This document shows, piece by piece, positions 54,074-62,720 of a stretch of 64,000 nt of DNA. How positions within the stretch are numbered: position 1 is the first letter of the stretch; each line of letters begins with the position of its first letter. A model generated the notes under the pieces. That model was not told the origin of the DNA. It did not search any database and worked only from the letters and a program-made list of their open reading frames with translations. The translations under genes and the position numbers were made by a program. Origin of the DNA: Selenomonas bovis DSM 23594 (GTDB lineage: Bacteria; Bacillota; Negativicutes; Selenomonadales; Selenomonadaceae); assembly GCF_000381005.1 (NCBI RefSeq), contig NZ_KB908388.1, positions 1 through 64,000 on the forward strand, in the 5' to 3' direction.

Positions 54074-54126
54074 AATTCCCCCTCGGTCGTGGCATAATGA
54101 AGATATGTCACGACCGAGGGGGAATT
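54074..54126 (+). promoter_or_regulatory. 18-bp inverted repeat that can bury the AEC-gene ribosome-binding site / trpS terminator
   Basis: AATTCCCCCTCGGTCGTG (54074-54091) and CACGACCGAGGGGGAATT (54109-54126) pair perfectly across a 17-base loop. The right arm contains the GAGGGGGAA ribosome-binding site for the TTG start at 54130. TTTTCTTG at its edge makes it a possible trpS terminator. CATAAT (54093-54098) in the loop could be a -10. Confidence 0.65.
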
Positions 54127-54129
54127 TTC

Positions 54130-55071
54130 TTGTTCAGCAATTTCATCGTCGCGGTGAGCGCCGTCGTGCCGATCTTCGTGCTCATCGGCATCGGGCTACT
54201 CGTCCAACGCGCACATCTGCTCACGAAAGAGGAGCTCGCGCATACGAACCGTCTCGTGTTCCGCGTCTTCTTTTTCTTCACGCTCTTTTCCAATATCTAC
54301 AATGCGGACTTCGCCGACGGCTTCAACCCGCGCCTCATGCTCTTCGGCGCGGCCGCCGTCACGCTGCTCTTCCTCGGCGGGCTCGCGTTCTCCTGTCTCT
54401 TCGAGCCGCTCAGGAAGCGGCGCGGCGCCATGACGCAGGCGATCTTCCGCAGCAACTTCATCATCCTCGGCCTCCCGCTCGTCGTCAACATCTTCGGCGA
54501 GGACGGCGCGCTCGTGCCGACGATGATGGTCGCCGTCATCATCCCGCTCTACAACATCTACGCCGTCCTCGCACTCGAGACGTTCCGCGGCGGCACGTTC
54601 CGCCTGCTGCCGATCCTGCGCGGCGTGCTGAAGAACCCGATGATCGACGGCATGCTGCTCGGCTTCCTCTGCCGCCTGCTGCCGTTCCCGCTGCCTGATC
54701 CGCTGCTGCGGCCGCTCATGCAGGTCGGCGCCGCGACGACGCCGCTCGCGCTCATCATCCTCGGCGCCTCGTTCCGACGCGGCGGTATCAGCGAGAGCCG
54801 CCGCGACCTCTGGGCCTGCGTCTTCATCCGCCTCATCGCCGCGCCGGCCCTCGTGCTCACAGCCGCCGCGCTGCTCGGCTTCCGCGGCGTCGAGTTCGTC
54901 ACGCTGCTCGCTATCTTCGCAACGCCCTGCGCCGTCGCTTCCTACGCGATGGCACAGCAGATGGGCAGCGACGCCGCGCTCGCCGGCAACACCGTCGTCT
55001 TCACCTCCGCGCTCTCCTGCTTCACCATCTTCGGCTGGATCTTCCTCACGAAGACGCTGGGGCTGTTCTGA
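54130..55071 (+). CDS. AEC-family transporter (auxin efflux carrier-like)
   Basis: Membrane carrier of 313 residues with about ten helices in two inverted halves. AEC features include the N-terminal VVPIFVLIGIGLLVQRAHLL, RSNFIILGLPLV near 113, and the C-terminal TPCAVASYAMAQQMG. Bacterial members move malate, malonate or other organic anions; specificity is unknown. The start is TTG at 54130, preceded by GAGGGGGAA; no ATG is suitably placed. The ribosome-binding site lies in a perfect inverted repeat. Confidence 0.88.
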   Translation: MFSNFIVAVSAVVPIFVLIGIGLLVQRAHLLTKEELAHTNRLVFRVFFFFTLFSNIYNADFADGFNPRLMLFGAAAVTLLFLGGLAFSCLFEPLRKRRGAMTQAIFRSNFIILGLPLVVNIFGEDGALVPTMMVAVIIPLYNIYAVLALETFRGGTFRLLPILRGVLKNPMIDGMLLGFLCRLLPFPLPDPLLRPLMQVGAATTPLALIILGASFRRGGISESRRDLWACVFIRLIAAPALVLTAAALLGFRGVEFVTLLAIFATPCAVASYAMAQQMGSDAALAGNTVVFTSALSCFTIFGWIFLTKTLGLF

Positions 55072-55100
55072 GAAAATGCGGCACACCTGAGGAAACCATC

Positions 55101-56123
55101 ATGGAAAACCATACTGCTCTCACCGTCTGGCCGACCTATCTCGCAGGCTTTCGCTGCGAGCGGCCTGACTGCCCGCTGGGGAGAACGGCGGCAGACGCGC
55201 CCTGCCCTGCCCTGCACGACATCCGCATCCACGCCGTCTGCGAGCGTTCCCTGCGCCTCGACTGCCCGCGGGCCGCGCACTATGTCCTCGCCGCCCCTGA
55301 ATCCTTCCATTTCGAGTCGCAGCGCCTGCCCGCCGCGGCTCTTTCGCCAGCGAACCGGCAGCTCGCCTCGCTGGCCGAGCCGCGGCCGGAGCACGCGTTC
55401 CTGCTCGACCTGCAGCGAACCTCCCTGCGCCTGCTCAAGGCACAGGCGTACCCGCTCGACGCCCGCCTCGTGCTCCTCGGCATCTACCTCGAAGACGCCG
55501 TGGCATACATCGAGGACGGACGCGGCTACAAGCTTGGCGAGCTCGTGAAGAGCTACGCCTCGCCGCTCTTCGCCGCCCGTTTTCACGAGGCGCTCAAAAA
55601 CATCGCTTTCGAACCGCTCGCGCACCTCGATTTCCTGATCGGCATCCTCAAGAAGCTTACAGACGCGCAGGATCTCGCACTCGACGCGGCAGACCTCGCA
55701 CTCGTGCGGCGCGCCTACCGTCTCGACGGCCCCCCTGACCTCGACCGCGTCCGCCGCACCTACGCGCTCAACCGCCGCGCCTTCGAGCGCGCGGCGCTCA
55801 CTCTGCCGCACTTTCCCGAGCGCCTCCTGCTGCACCAGTTCTACACCGAGCTCTATCCCTGCGCCGTTCCCGGCGGCATCATTCACAACTACTGGCTCTT
55901 CGTGCTCAGCTGCAAACTCGCCGAGCTCCTGCTCACCGCACACGCTGCCCTCGAGCGCCAGCAGCTCACCACGGCCCATCTCGCCGAGGCCATCGCCAAG
56001 ACGACCAGGCTGCCGCAGACACGCAGCGGCCTTTCCGTCCTCGAGCGTACACTGGACGGTCGGGAGGACGATTCTCTCCGTCTTTTCCGGCTTCTCTATC
56101 ACATTCCGCAAATGAAAAACTAA
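55101..56123 (+). CDS. Protein of unknown function with N-terminal Cys cluster
   Basis: The 340 residues start with TYLAGFRCERPDCPLG and a third and fourth Cys before residue 55, followed by a long helical region without membrane segments. The N-terminal Tyr/Phe-Cys pattern and helical C-terminus recall the flagellin lysine-N-methylase (FliB) family, whose members begin with a Cys cluster that binds an iron-sulfur centre, but the match is weak and I do not assign it. No flagellar genes are nearby. GAGGAAACC precedes the ATG, 29 bp after the AEC gene, so the two may form an operon. Confidence 0.65.
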   Translation: MENHTALTVWPTYLAGFRCERPDCPLGRTAADAPCPALHDIRIHAVCERSLRLDCPRAAHYVLAAPESFHFESQRLPAAALSPANRQLASLAEPRPEHAFLLDLQRTSLRLLKAQAYPLDARLVLLGIYLEDAVAYIEDGRGYKLGELVKSYASPLFAARFHEALKNIAFEPLAHLDFLIGILKKLTDAQDLALDAADLALVRRAYRLDGPPDLDRVRRTYALNRRAFERAALTLPHFPERLLLHQFYTELYPCAVPGGIIHNYWLFVLSCKLAELLLTAHAALERQQLTTAHLAEAIAKTTRLPQTRSGLSVLERTLDGREDDSLRLFRLLYHIPQMKN

Positions 56124-56212
56124 TTTCTTACTCCCTCTGTCAACCGCAAAATAAGAATTTCGTACAAAATGCGTTATTATTACAAATTTCAGTGTTTTTC
56201 CTTATGATATTA

Positions 56213-56221
56213 TGCTATAAT
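56213..56221 (+). promoter_or_regulatory. Extended -10 promoter of a candidate small RNA
   Basis: TGCTATAAT is a TG-extended consensus -10; the -35 region is poor. Confidence 0.5.
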
Positions 56222-56227
56222 AAAATT

Positions 56228-56328
56228 GGTCATCAAAAAGCCTCCGTGCTTTTTGCCCCGATGGCCAACCCCATGCGCGCCAAGTAGCGGAACAACCCTT
56301 TCCCCGCTGCCTGGCGCGTTCTTTTATT
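56228..56328 (+). ncRNA. Candidate small structured RNA, about 100 nt
   Basis: After the extended -10, GGTCATC pairs with GATGGCC around an inner hairpin AAAAAGC/GCTTTTT (56235-56254). A single-stranded stretch follows, then a terminator GCGCGCCAAGTAGCGG (56275-56290) with CCGCTGCCTGGCGCG (56304-56318) and TTCTTTTATT. No frame with a ribosome-binding site fits, and the next gene is convergent, so this is not a leader. No known family is recognised. Confidence 0.4.
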
Positions 56329-56330
56329 AG

Positions 56331-56430
56331 GTAAATCCCCAAGACCGCAAGCCGCAGGCGCAGCGTGATTGGTTGGAAATCCTCTAAGGGCGATGCACAA
56401 TGTCCACGAAGTGGACGTTTGTGCATGTAG
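56331..56430 (-). repeat. Family B repeat, inverted copy
   Basis: Reverse-oriented copy from GTAAATCCCC to the hairpin GTCCAC-GAA-GTGGAC and CATGTAG. Relative to the 35724 copy it has lost one base in the central part, which breaks any common reading frame. Confidence 0.8.
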
Positions 56431-56504
56431 CATTGTGCAGGCGGTATGGATGCGGCGCACGGGGAACGCGCAGGCAAAAACGTGTCGGAGAAGTCAGGGC
56501 CTCC

Positions 56505-57395
56505 TCAGCTCCCCGGCTCCTCCGCGAAATGACGGATGACGAACTGCTGGAACGTGAGAGCCGCCGGCGAGAGCTGCTTCGTCGTGTTCCAGGCGATCCC
56601 CACGGCGCGCTTGCAGACCGGGAAGGAAATCGGCAGGTAGACGATGCCTAGATGCTCGACACCCGGGATATTCGGGATGATGCTCACGCCGAGCTTTGCC
56701 GCGACGAGACTCGCGAGCGTATTGACGTCGTCCCCCTCGAAAACAATCTGCGGATGGCTGCGCGCGAGCTCGAACGACTGGTCGACGAGCGTACGCAGGC
56801 TGTAATTCGGCTTGAGCGTGATGAGAGGCTCCGACTCGACGTCGCGCAGCGTCACGCTCTCGCGTGCAGCGAGCGGATGATCCTTCGGCACCGCGACGAA
56901 GAGCTCCTCCGACCAGAGGTACATCCAGGCGATATGCTCCGCCGTCGTCATCGTCGAACAGAGGCAGAGATCCGTCTTACCGCGCTCCACCTGGCGCATG
57001 AGGAATTTGCTGTTGTGCTGGTTGAGCTTGATGCGGATGTCGGGATACTTCGCGTGGAACTCCGCGAGCAGCATGGGCAGCAGATACCCGCCGAAGGAAT
57101 GGAAGAACGAAAGGTTCACCGTCCCGCCGTCCTTCTTCTCCGCCTGCGTGAGCTCCTTTTTCGCCGCCGCGAGCTCGCGCAGCACGCGGTCGATGTGATA
57201 GAGGAAATGCTCCCCTGCCTGCGTGAGCTCCGCATGGCGCGCATGACGCACGAAAAGCGGCACACCGAGTTCCGCTTCGAGCTTTGCAATCGAGCGCGAG
57301 AGCGCCGACTGTGACACGGCGCAGGCATCCGCCGCTTTCGTGAAATGCTTGATGCGCGCCATCGCCTGGAAATACTTCAGTTGTGAAATCTCCAT
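56505..57395 (-). CDS. LysR-family transcription regulator
   Basis: The 296 residues have an N-terminal helix-turn-helix (KAADACAVSQSALSRSIAKLE, about 18-38) and an effector domain with FFHSFGGYLLPMLL near 98. AAAGGAG is 9 nt before the ATG at 57395; codons upstream enter family A remnants. It is divergent from the MFS transporter gene, the usual arrangement for a LysR protein and its target, so it probably controls that transporter. Confidence 0.93.
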   Translation of the reverse strand: MEISQLKYFQAMARIKHFTKAADACAVSQSALSRSIAKLEAELGVPLFVRHARHAELTQAGEHFLYHIDRVLRELAAAKKELTQAEKKDGGTVNLSFFHSFGGYLLPMLLAEFHAKYPDIRIKLNQHNSKFLMRQVERGKTDLCLCSTMTTAEHIAWMYLWSEELFVAVPKDHPLAARESVTLRDVESEPLITLKPNYSLRTLVDQSFELARSHPQIVFEGDDVNTLASLVAAKLGVSIIPNIPGVEHLGIVYLPISFPVCKRAVGIAWNTTKQLSPAALTFQQFVIRHFAEEPGS

Positions 57396-57413
57396 GGAAA
57401 TTATCTCCTTTTT

Positions 57414-57516
57414 CAGGAAGCGCTGATGCCTTCCGCACTTCATTTCATCAGCGGTTCCTTTAGGAACCACGGATGAATTCAGCACTCCGTCTTCATTTCG
57501 TCAGCGGTTCCTTTAT
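57414..57516 (-). repeat. Family A repeat, two internally deleted inverted remnants
   Basis: AGGAACCACGGATGAATTC then GCACTCCGTCTTCA is the reversed right end of family A, joined directly to the reversed left end (TTCGTCAGCGGTTCCTTTA). A second similar end pair lies at 57414-57464. Both have lost the central stem. Confidence 0.75.
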
Positions 57517-57666
57517 ACATTTATGTCATCTCATTCATGCATACCAATCATAACACATTTTATGCGTAAAAGAGATAAAACTTACGGATTTTCTCGTATG
57601 ATAACGATTTCTTTCCCATGATTCCGCTTGTATTATGTAATATATACATCAATCTCATTAAAAAGA

Positions 57667-57710
57667 TACATTGGACGCGCATATAACTGCTGGTTATAAT
57701 GGCCAATGTA
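57667..57710 (+). promoter_or_regulatory. Promoter of the MFS gene inside an inverted repeat
   Basis: TTGGAC (57671-57676), 18-bp spacer, TATAAT (57695-57700). ACATTGG and CCAATGT bracket it as part of an 8-bp inverted repeat TACATTGG/CCAATGTA, a possible regulator site. Confidence 0.55.
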
Positions 57711-57907
57711 AAAAGTTTTTATGTACTTCATACATTATCAAACGGAAACAGGTGATTCTCATGAAGGAGGATCTGCAGCTGGAGTTCGGCCTCGATGAGG
57801 CCGCTGCTACGGAGCTCATCGCCGAGACCAGCCCGCACCTCATCATCCCTCGCCGCCTGCCACACGCAGCGGCGCATGCTTTATCTGAAAGAAAGGAGCC
57901 TGCCATC

Positions 57908-59200
57908 ATGTCTGCTGCCATTGCTCCGGCCGCCAAGGCCGAAAGCCTTTGGAACCGCAATTATCTTCTGACCATCGGCGTCAATCTGCTCGTCTACACG
58001 GTGCACTTCTTGCTCATGCTCTGGTCCACCGCCTACGCGATGGAGCACTTCGACGCCTCCATCGGCCTCGCGGGCCTCGCGTCCGGCCTCTTCATCGTCG
58101 GCGCGCTCTTCTCGCGCATCGTCTCCGGCCGCTTCATCGACTTCGTCGGCCGTCGCCGCATGTTCCTCGCGGGATCGGCGCTCTTCTTCCTCATGATCCT
58201 CTTCTATCTCGTCGCACCGACGCTCGCGCTCTTCAATATCGTGCGCTTCATCCATGGCGTTTCGTTCGGCATGACCTCGACGGCGGCCAGCACGATCGTC
58301 GCCGCCATCATCCCGCTCAAGAAAATGGGCCAGGGCATCGGCTATTTCACGCTCGGCGTCACGATTGCCTCCGCCATCGGCCCCTTCCTCGCCATGAACA
58401 TCACGGCGGCGCACGCCTTCACGCTCGGCATCGAGATTGTCGGCGCGCTCGCTGCCTGCATCTTCCTCTTCGCGCTCACGATCAAAGCGCCGGAGCGCAA
58501 CATCCTGCCGCAGGAAAAGGAGGACCTCAAGAAGATTTCCTTCAACCGCTTCTTCTCCATGCGCGCGCTCGGCATCTCGTTCATCGCACTCATGGGCGGC
58601 GTCTGCTACTCGACGGTGCTCTCGTTCCTCGGCGCTTACACGAACAGCATCGGCGTCACGGGCATCGGCGCGACCTGCTTCTTCCTCTGCTTCGCCGCGA
58701 CGTCCTTCATCAGCCGCCCGCTCACGGGTTTCCTGCTGGATAAACGCGGCGGCAACGTCGTCGTCTACCCGGCGCTGCTCTCGATGGCCATCGCGATGGC
58801 CATCATCGCAACGGCTTCCGGCGACATCGCGATGCTCATCGGCGCGCTCTTCCTCGGCCTCGGCTACGGCACGATCACGGCTTCCTGCCACGCGCTCGCC
58901 GTCCACTGCGCGCCGATGCACCAGGTCGGCGTCGCGACGAGCACCTACTTCGTTTTCCTCGACTTCGGCATCGGCGTCGGCCCCTACACGCTCGGCAGCT
59001 TCGTGCCGGCCTTCGGCTTCTCCTTCGTCTATTTCGCCGCCGGCGTCATCAGCCTCATCGGCATCGTGCTCTACTACATCCTCCTCGCCCGCCGCGGTCT
59101 TTTCACGCGCAGCCGCATGGACCGCACCTCGCAGGCGAAAGAGCTCATCGCGGAGCGCCGCCAGCACTTCTACGAGGAAGCGCTCGCGGCCAGCCGCTGA
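57908..59200 (+). CDS. MFS transporter
   Basis: Major facilitator carrier; 430 residues from this start with twelve predicted helices. The MFS loop signature between helices 2 and 3 is present as GRFIDFVGRRRMFLAG, and its counterpart in the second half as GFLLDKRGGN. Substrate unknown. AAAGGAG precedes this ATG. An alternative in-frame ATG at 57761, with AGGTGA upstream, would add 49 residues rich in Glu, Leu and Ala (MKEDLQLEFGLDE...) that look coding-like, so a longer protein is possible. It is divergent from a LysR gene. The 512-bp gap also holds family A remnants. Confidence 0.88.
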   Translation: MSAAIAPAAKAESLWNRNYLLTIGVNLLVYTVHFLLMLWSTAYAMEHFDASIGLAGLASGLFIVGALFSRIVSGRFIDFVGRRRMFLAGSALFFLMILFYLVAPTLALFNIVRFIHGVSFGMTSTAASTIVAAIIPLKKMGQGIGYFTLGVTIASAIGPFLAMNITAAHAFTLGIEIVGALAACIFLFALTIKAPERNILPQEKEDLKKISFNRFFSMRALGISFIALMGGVCYSTVLSFLGAYTNSIGVTGIGATCFFLCFAATSFISRPLTGFLLDKRGGNVVVYPALLSMAIAMAIIATASGDIAMLIGALFLGLGYGTITASCHALAVHCAPMHQVGVATSTYFVFLDFGIGVGPYTLGSFVPAFGFSFVYFAAGVISLIGIVLYYILLARRGLFTRSRMDRTSQAKELIAERRQHFYEEALAASR

Positions 59201-59262
59201 TGACTGCTGATTACTAAAAAAATTTTTCCCGCGCCCTTGCGCGATGCATTGACCCCTCCTCG

Positions 59263-59292
59263 GCCGCTGCTCATCCAGGCAGCGGCTTTTTT
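59263..59292 (+). terminator. MFS gene terminator
   Basis: GCCGCTGC (59263-59270), 8-base loop, GCAGCGGC (59279-59286), TTTTTT (59287-59292). Confidence 0.9.
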
Positions 59293-59344
59293 CTGCCCGT
59301 GAATACGGACGGATACATGCGGTGAGTTCCCTCCTGTCCCATCA

Positions 59345-59373
59345 TTGACGCCCTATAACGAATCTAATATAAT
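59345..59373 (+). promoter_or_regulatory. Promoter of the AGCS symporter gene
   Basis: TTGACG (59345-59350), 17-bp spacer, TATAAT (59368-59373); close to consensus. Confidence 0.75.
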
Positions 59374-59427
59374 AGCTATAGCGATTATTTTTACTTTCAC
59401 CGATTTTCTATTGTCAAGGAGGTACCA

Positions 59428-60831
59428 ATGGATAGTATGAATGCGGCGGTCAATGCCGTCAATGACGTTCTCTGGTCTTATGTACTCATCGTCGTCCTCA
59501 TCGCGTGCGGGCTCTATTTTACCTTTGCCACGCGCTTTGTCCAGGTCAGGATGCTGCCGGAGATGCTGCGGCTCCTCACGGAGGGCATCGGCAAGCAGAC
59601 CGAGGGACATGCCATCAGCTCATTCCAGGCGTTCTGCGTGAGCACCGCCTCGCGCGTGGGCGTCGGCAACATCGCGGGCGTCGCCATCGCGATCGTCACG
59701 GGCGGCCCCGGTGCCGTCTTCTGGATGTGGCTCATCGCCTTCATCGGCTGCGCCACCGGCTTCGTCGAGAGCACGCTCGCGCAGATCTACAAGCTGCCGC
59801 GCGGCAACGGAAAATTCCACGGCGGACCTGCCTACTATATCAAGAACGCACTGCACCAGCCAGGCGTCGCGAAGCTCTTCGCGCTGCTCATCTCCGTGAC
59901 GTTCGGCCTTGTCTACGTCTCCGTGCAGGCGAACACGATCGCGCTCTCCGCACAGACCATCGGCATCGATCCCGCCATCACGGCCGCTTTCCTCTGCATC
60001 TTCACGGCGCTCGTCATCTGTGGCGGCATGCACCGCATCGCCAAGGTCACGGAGTTCCTCGTCCCCATCATGGCTGGTCTCTACTTGCTCGTCGCACTCG
60101 TCATCATCCTCCTGCACCTCAGCGAGGTACCCGCGATGTTCGCCCTGATCTTCCACGATGCGTTCTCCCCGCAGGCTGCCGTAGGCGGCGGCCTGGGCAC
60201 GGCGATGATCACAGGCATCAAGCGCGGCCTCTTCTCGAACGAGGCCGGTGAAGGCTCCGTGCCGAACGCGGCGGCGACGGCGGCGGTCACGCATCCGGTC
60301 AAGCAAGGCCTCGTACAGTCTTTCGGCGTCTACGTCGACACCTGGATCGTCTGCTCGGCGACCGCGTTCATCATCCTGCTCACAGGGCAGTACACCATCG
60401 GCGGCGAATGCACGGGCATCGCGCTCGCGCAGGCATCCCTCGCCTCCGTCTTCGGCAGCCTCGCGCCTGCGGCCGTCTCCCTCATGATCCTCCTCTTCGC
60501 CTTCAGCTCCATCGTGGGCAACTACTACTACGGCGAGATCAACATCGCCTTCTTCGATGGGAACACGCGCAGATACCTCGCAGTCTTCCGCATCTGCGTC
60601 GTGCTCATGGTACTCTTCGGCAGCCTCGCGACGCTGCAGCTCGTCTGGAACCTCGCCGACCTCTTCATGGGCCTGCTCTGCCTGACGAACCTCTACGCCA
60701 TCACGCGCCTCGCGCCCTACGCCCGCCGCGCGCTGCGCGACTACCAAGAAAAACGTGCCCGCAGTGAGGATCCTTCCTTTGCCGCCAGCGATATTGAACT
60801 TACGGACGGTATCTACGCGTGGAAGAAATGA
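59428..60831 (+). CDS. AGCS-family sodium:alanine/glycine symporter
   Basis: Imports alanine or glycine with Na+. The 467 residues have about ten helices and the family signatures: FCVSTASRVGVGNIAGVAIA near residue 69 (usually SxxxxRVGxGNIxGVA), GGPGAVFWMW, FHGGPAYYI, and GLFSNEAGEGSVPNAAATA near 270. The C-terminus is a short polar tail. AAGGAGGTACCA precedes the ATG. It is a single-gene unit with its own promoter and terminator. Confidence 0.95.
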   Translation: MDSMNAAVNAVNDVLWSYVLIVVLIACGLYFTFATRFVQVRMLPEMLRLLTEGIGKQTEGHAISSFQAFCVSTASRVGVGNIAGVAIAIVTGGPGAVFWMWLIAFIGCATGFVESTLAQIYKLPRGNGKFHGGPAYYIKNALHQPGVAKLFALLISVTFGLVYVSVQANTIALSAQTIGIDPAITAAFLCIFTALVICGGMHRIAKVTEFLVPIMAGLYLLVALVIILLHLSEVPAMFALIFHDAFSPQAAVGGGLGTAMITGIKRGLFSNEAGEGSVPNAAATAAVTHPVKQGLVQSFGVYVDTWIVCSATAFIILLTGQYTIGGECTGIALAQASLASVFGSLAPAAVSLMILLFAFSSIVGNYYYGEINIAFFDGNTRRYLAVFRICVVLMVLFGSLATLQLVWNLADLFMGLLCLTNLYAITRLAPYARRALRDYQEKRARSEDPSFAASDIELTDGIYAWKK

Positions 60832-60874
60832 TACTGCGCAGCCTCGCTGCCTCCATGAGCCAGCGTCCATGAAG

Positions 60875-60903
60875 CAAAACCACCAGTCGCACTGGTGGTT
60901 TTG
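60875..60903 (+). terminator. AGCS gene terminator
   Basis: CAAAACCACCAGT (60875-60887), loop CGC, ACTGGTGGTTTTG (60891-60903); a perfect 13-bp stem. Confidence 0.88.
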
Positions 60904-60919
60904 TTGTACCTGTGCTGCA

Positions 60920-61038
60920 CAAAGCTACATGCCTCAACGCACAAACGTCCACTTCGTGGACATTGTGCGCCCGTCCTTGCAGTAAATCCAACTAATCGCG
61001 CTGCGCCTGCGGCTTGCGCTCTTGGGGATTTACACAGT
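60920..61038 (+). repeat. Family B repeat, copy between AGCS and metK
   Basis: AAAGCTACATGCCTCAACGC, hairpin GTCCAC-TTC-GTGGAC, and the full GC-rich right half ending GGATTTAC. It lies between two terminators. Confidence 0.85.
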
Positions 61039-61087
61039 AAAAGGCTATGTACGAAACCAGCAGCTGCCGGTTCGTACATAGCCTTTT
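61039..61087. terminator. metK terminator, 17-bp stem
   Basis: AAAAGGCTATGTACGAA (61039-61055) pairs with TTCGTACATAGCCTTTT (61071-61087), T-runs on both strands. Confidence 0.9.
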
Positions 61088-61134
61088 TCCGTTCAGCGAT
61101 CGTTCAGGAACAGACCGCGCCATTCATCTCATTC

Positions 61135-62325
61135 TCAGATGCCTGCCTCTTTCCTTAGCACATCCGCCTTGTCCGTATGCTCCCAGGGCAGATCAACATC
61201 CGTGCGGCCGAAATGCCCGTAGGCTGCTGTCTGCTTGTAAATGGGGCGACGCAGATCGAGCATCTTGATGATGCCGGCCGGGCGCAGGTCAAAATGCTTC
61301 TTCGCGAGCGCCTCGATGGTCTCCTCCGGCACCTTGTTCGTGCCGAACGTGTCGACCATGACAGAGACAGGATATGCCACACCGATGGCATATGCGAGCT
61401 GGATCTCGCAGCGATCCGCGAGTCCCGCTGCGACGATGTTCTTCGCGACGTAGCGCGCGGCATAAGCCGCGCTGCGATCGACCTTCGTGGGATCCTTGCC
61501 GGAGAACGCGCCGCCGCCGTGGCGCGCCCAGCCACCGTAGGTATCGACGATGATCTTGCGGCCCGTGAGACCGGAGTCGCCCTGCGGGCCGCCGATGACG
61601 AACTTGCCCGTCGGATTGACGAAGATGCGCGTCTTGTCCGAGAGGAGGTCGGCGGGCACAACGGCCTTGATGACCTGCTCGATGAGATCCTTGCGGATGG
61701 TCGCGAGCGCTGCATCCTCATCGTGCTGCGTGGAGATGACGATGGTATCGACAGCGACCGGCTTGCCGTCCTCATAGAGGATCGTGACCTGCGTCTTGCC
61801 GTCCGGACGCAAGTACGGCAACGTACCATCCTTGCGAACCTCTGCGAGACGGCGGGCCAGGCGATGCGCGAGCGCGATCGGCAGCGGCATATACTCCGGC
61901 GTCTCGTTCGTCGCATAGCCGAACATCATGCCCTGGTCGCCCGCACCGATGGCGTCCGCCGCGTCCATCTCGCCCTCGCGCGCCTCGAGCGCCTGGTTGA
62001 CGCCCTGCGCGATGTCAGGCGACTGCTCGTCGAGCGAGACGAGAATGCCGCACGTCTCCGCATCAAAGCCGTATTTCGCGCGCGTATAACCGATGTCCTT
62101 GACCGTCTTGCGGATGATGTGCGGGATATCGACATAGCACTTCGTCGAGATCTCGCCGACGACGTGAACCTGTCCCGTCGTCACGAGCGTCTCGCAAGCG
62201 ACGCGCCCCTCAGGGTCCTGGGCGAGGATCGCGTCGAGAATCGCATCGGAAATCTGGTCCGCCATCTTGTCCGGATGGCCCTCGGTCACCGACTCCGAGG
62301 TAAAGTACATACGTTTCTTGCTCAT
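61135..62325 (-). CDS. metK: S-adenosylmethionine synthetase
   Basis: Makes SAM from methionine and ATP. The 396 residues have [11 protein letters not shown] with the ATP His, [12 protein letters not shown] near 118, and the phosphate-binding [16 protein letters not shown] near 260. AAGGAGG is 6 nt before the ATG at 62325; ten more codons are open upstream without a site. An S-box riboswitch in the leader gives feedback by SAM. Confidence 0.98.
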   Translation of the reverse strand: MSKKRMYFTSESVTEGHPDKMADQISDAILDAILAQDPEGRVACETLVTTGQVHVVGEISTKCYVDIPHIIRKTVKDIGYTRAKYGFDAETCGILVSLDEQSPDIAQGVNQALEAREGEMDAADAIGAGDQGMMFGYATNETPEYMPLPIALAHRLARRLAEVRKDGTLPYLRPDGKTQVTILYEDGKPVAVDTIVISTQHDEDAALATIRKDLIEQVIKAVVPADLLSDKTRIFVNPTGKFVIGGPQGDSGLTGRKIIVDTYGGWARHGGGAFSGKDPTKVDRSAAYAARYVAKNIVAAGLADRCEIQLAYAIGVAYPVSVMVDTFGTNKVPEETIEALAKKHFDLRPAGIIKMLDLRRPIYKQTAAYGHFGRTDVDLPWEHTDKADVLRKEAGI

Positions 62326-62502
62326 GGTATTCCTCCTTGTCAACAGCACGCGCAATTTACGCGCGCCGCCTCCTCTAGAAGCAACCAGCTGCCGTGCGCA
62401 CTGCCCCTGAACGAGCCGTCGCGCGGCTTCTTCACACTGTCACTTCCAACAAATGAAACCGACCTCAGCCGAACATTCCGTCTCCATTATCAGCCGTGCC
62501 AT

Positions 62503-62645
62503 AAGAAAAAGCCCTCTATAAAAAGAGAGCTTGTCTTTCCACTCTCATCTTATAGGTAGAACCTAACGGAATTGGCACCGTTTTGCTTTCGCAAGGGTTG
62601 CCGCAGCTTCATAGGGCCAGTCCCTCCACTGCTCTGGATGAGTTC
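62503..62645 (-). ncRNA. SAM-I (S-box) riboswitch upstream of metK
   Basis: On the minus strand, starting near 62645: ACTCATCCAGAGCAGTGG, then GGGACTGGCCC, GCGGCAACC, GGTGCCAATTCC and closing GATGAGAG, the full S-box core with P1 formed by CTCATC/GATGAG. The expression platform is a terminator AGCTCTC/GAGGGCT with TTTTTCTT (62503-62531). High SAM stabilises the aptamer and favours termination. Confidence 0.95.
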
Positions 62646-62666
62646 ATATTCAGCTTTGTTGTTTAT

Positions 62667-62695
62667 AGTATAGTGGATATTGCCGCTGACGTCAA
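62667..62695 (-). promoter_or_regulatory. metK promoter
   Basis: Minus strand TTGACG (62690-62695), 17-bp spacer, TATACT (62667-62672), about 15 bp before the S-box. Confidence 0.75.
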
Positions 62696-62720
62696 GGATA
62701 AAAATGAACGGTATTCATCT

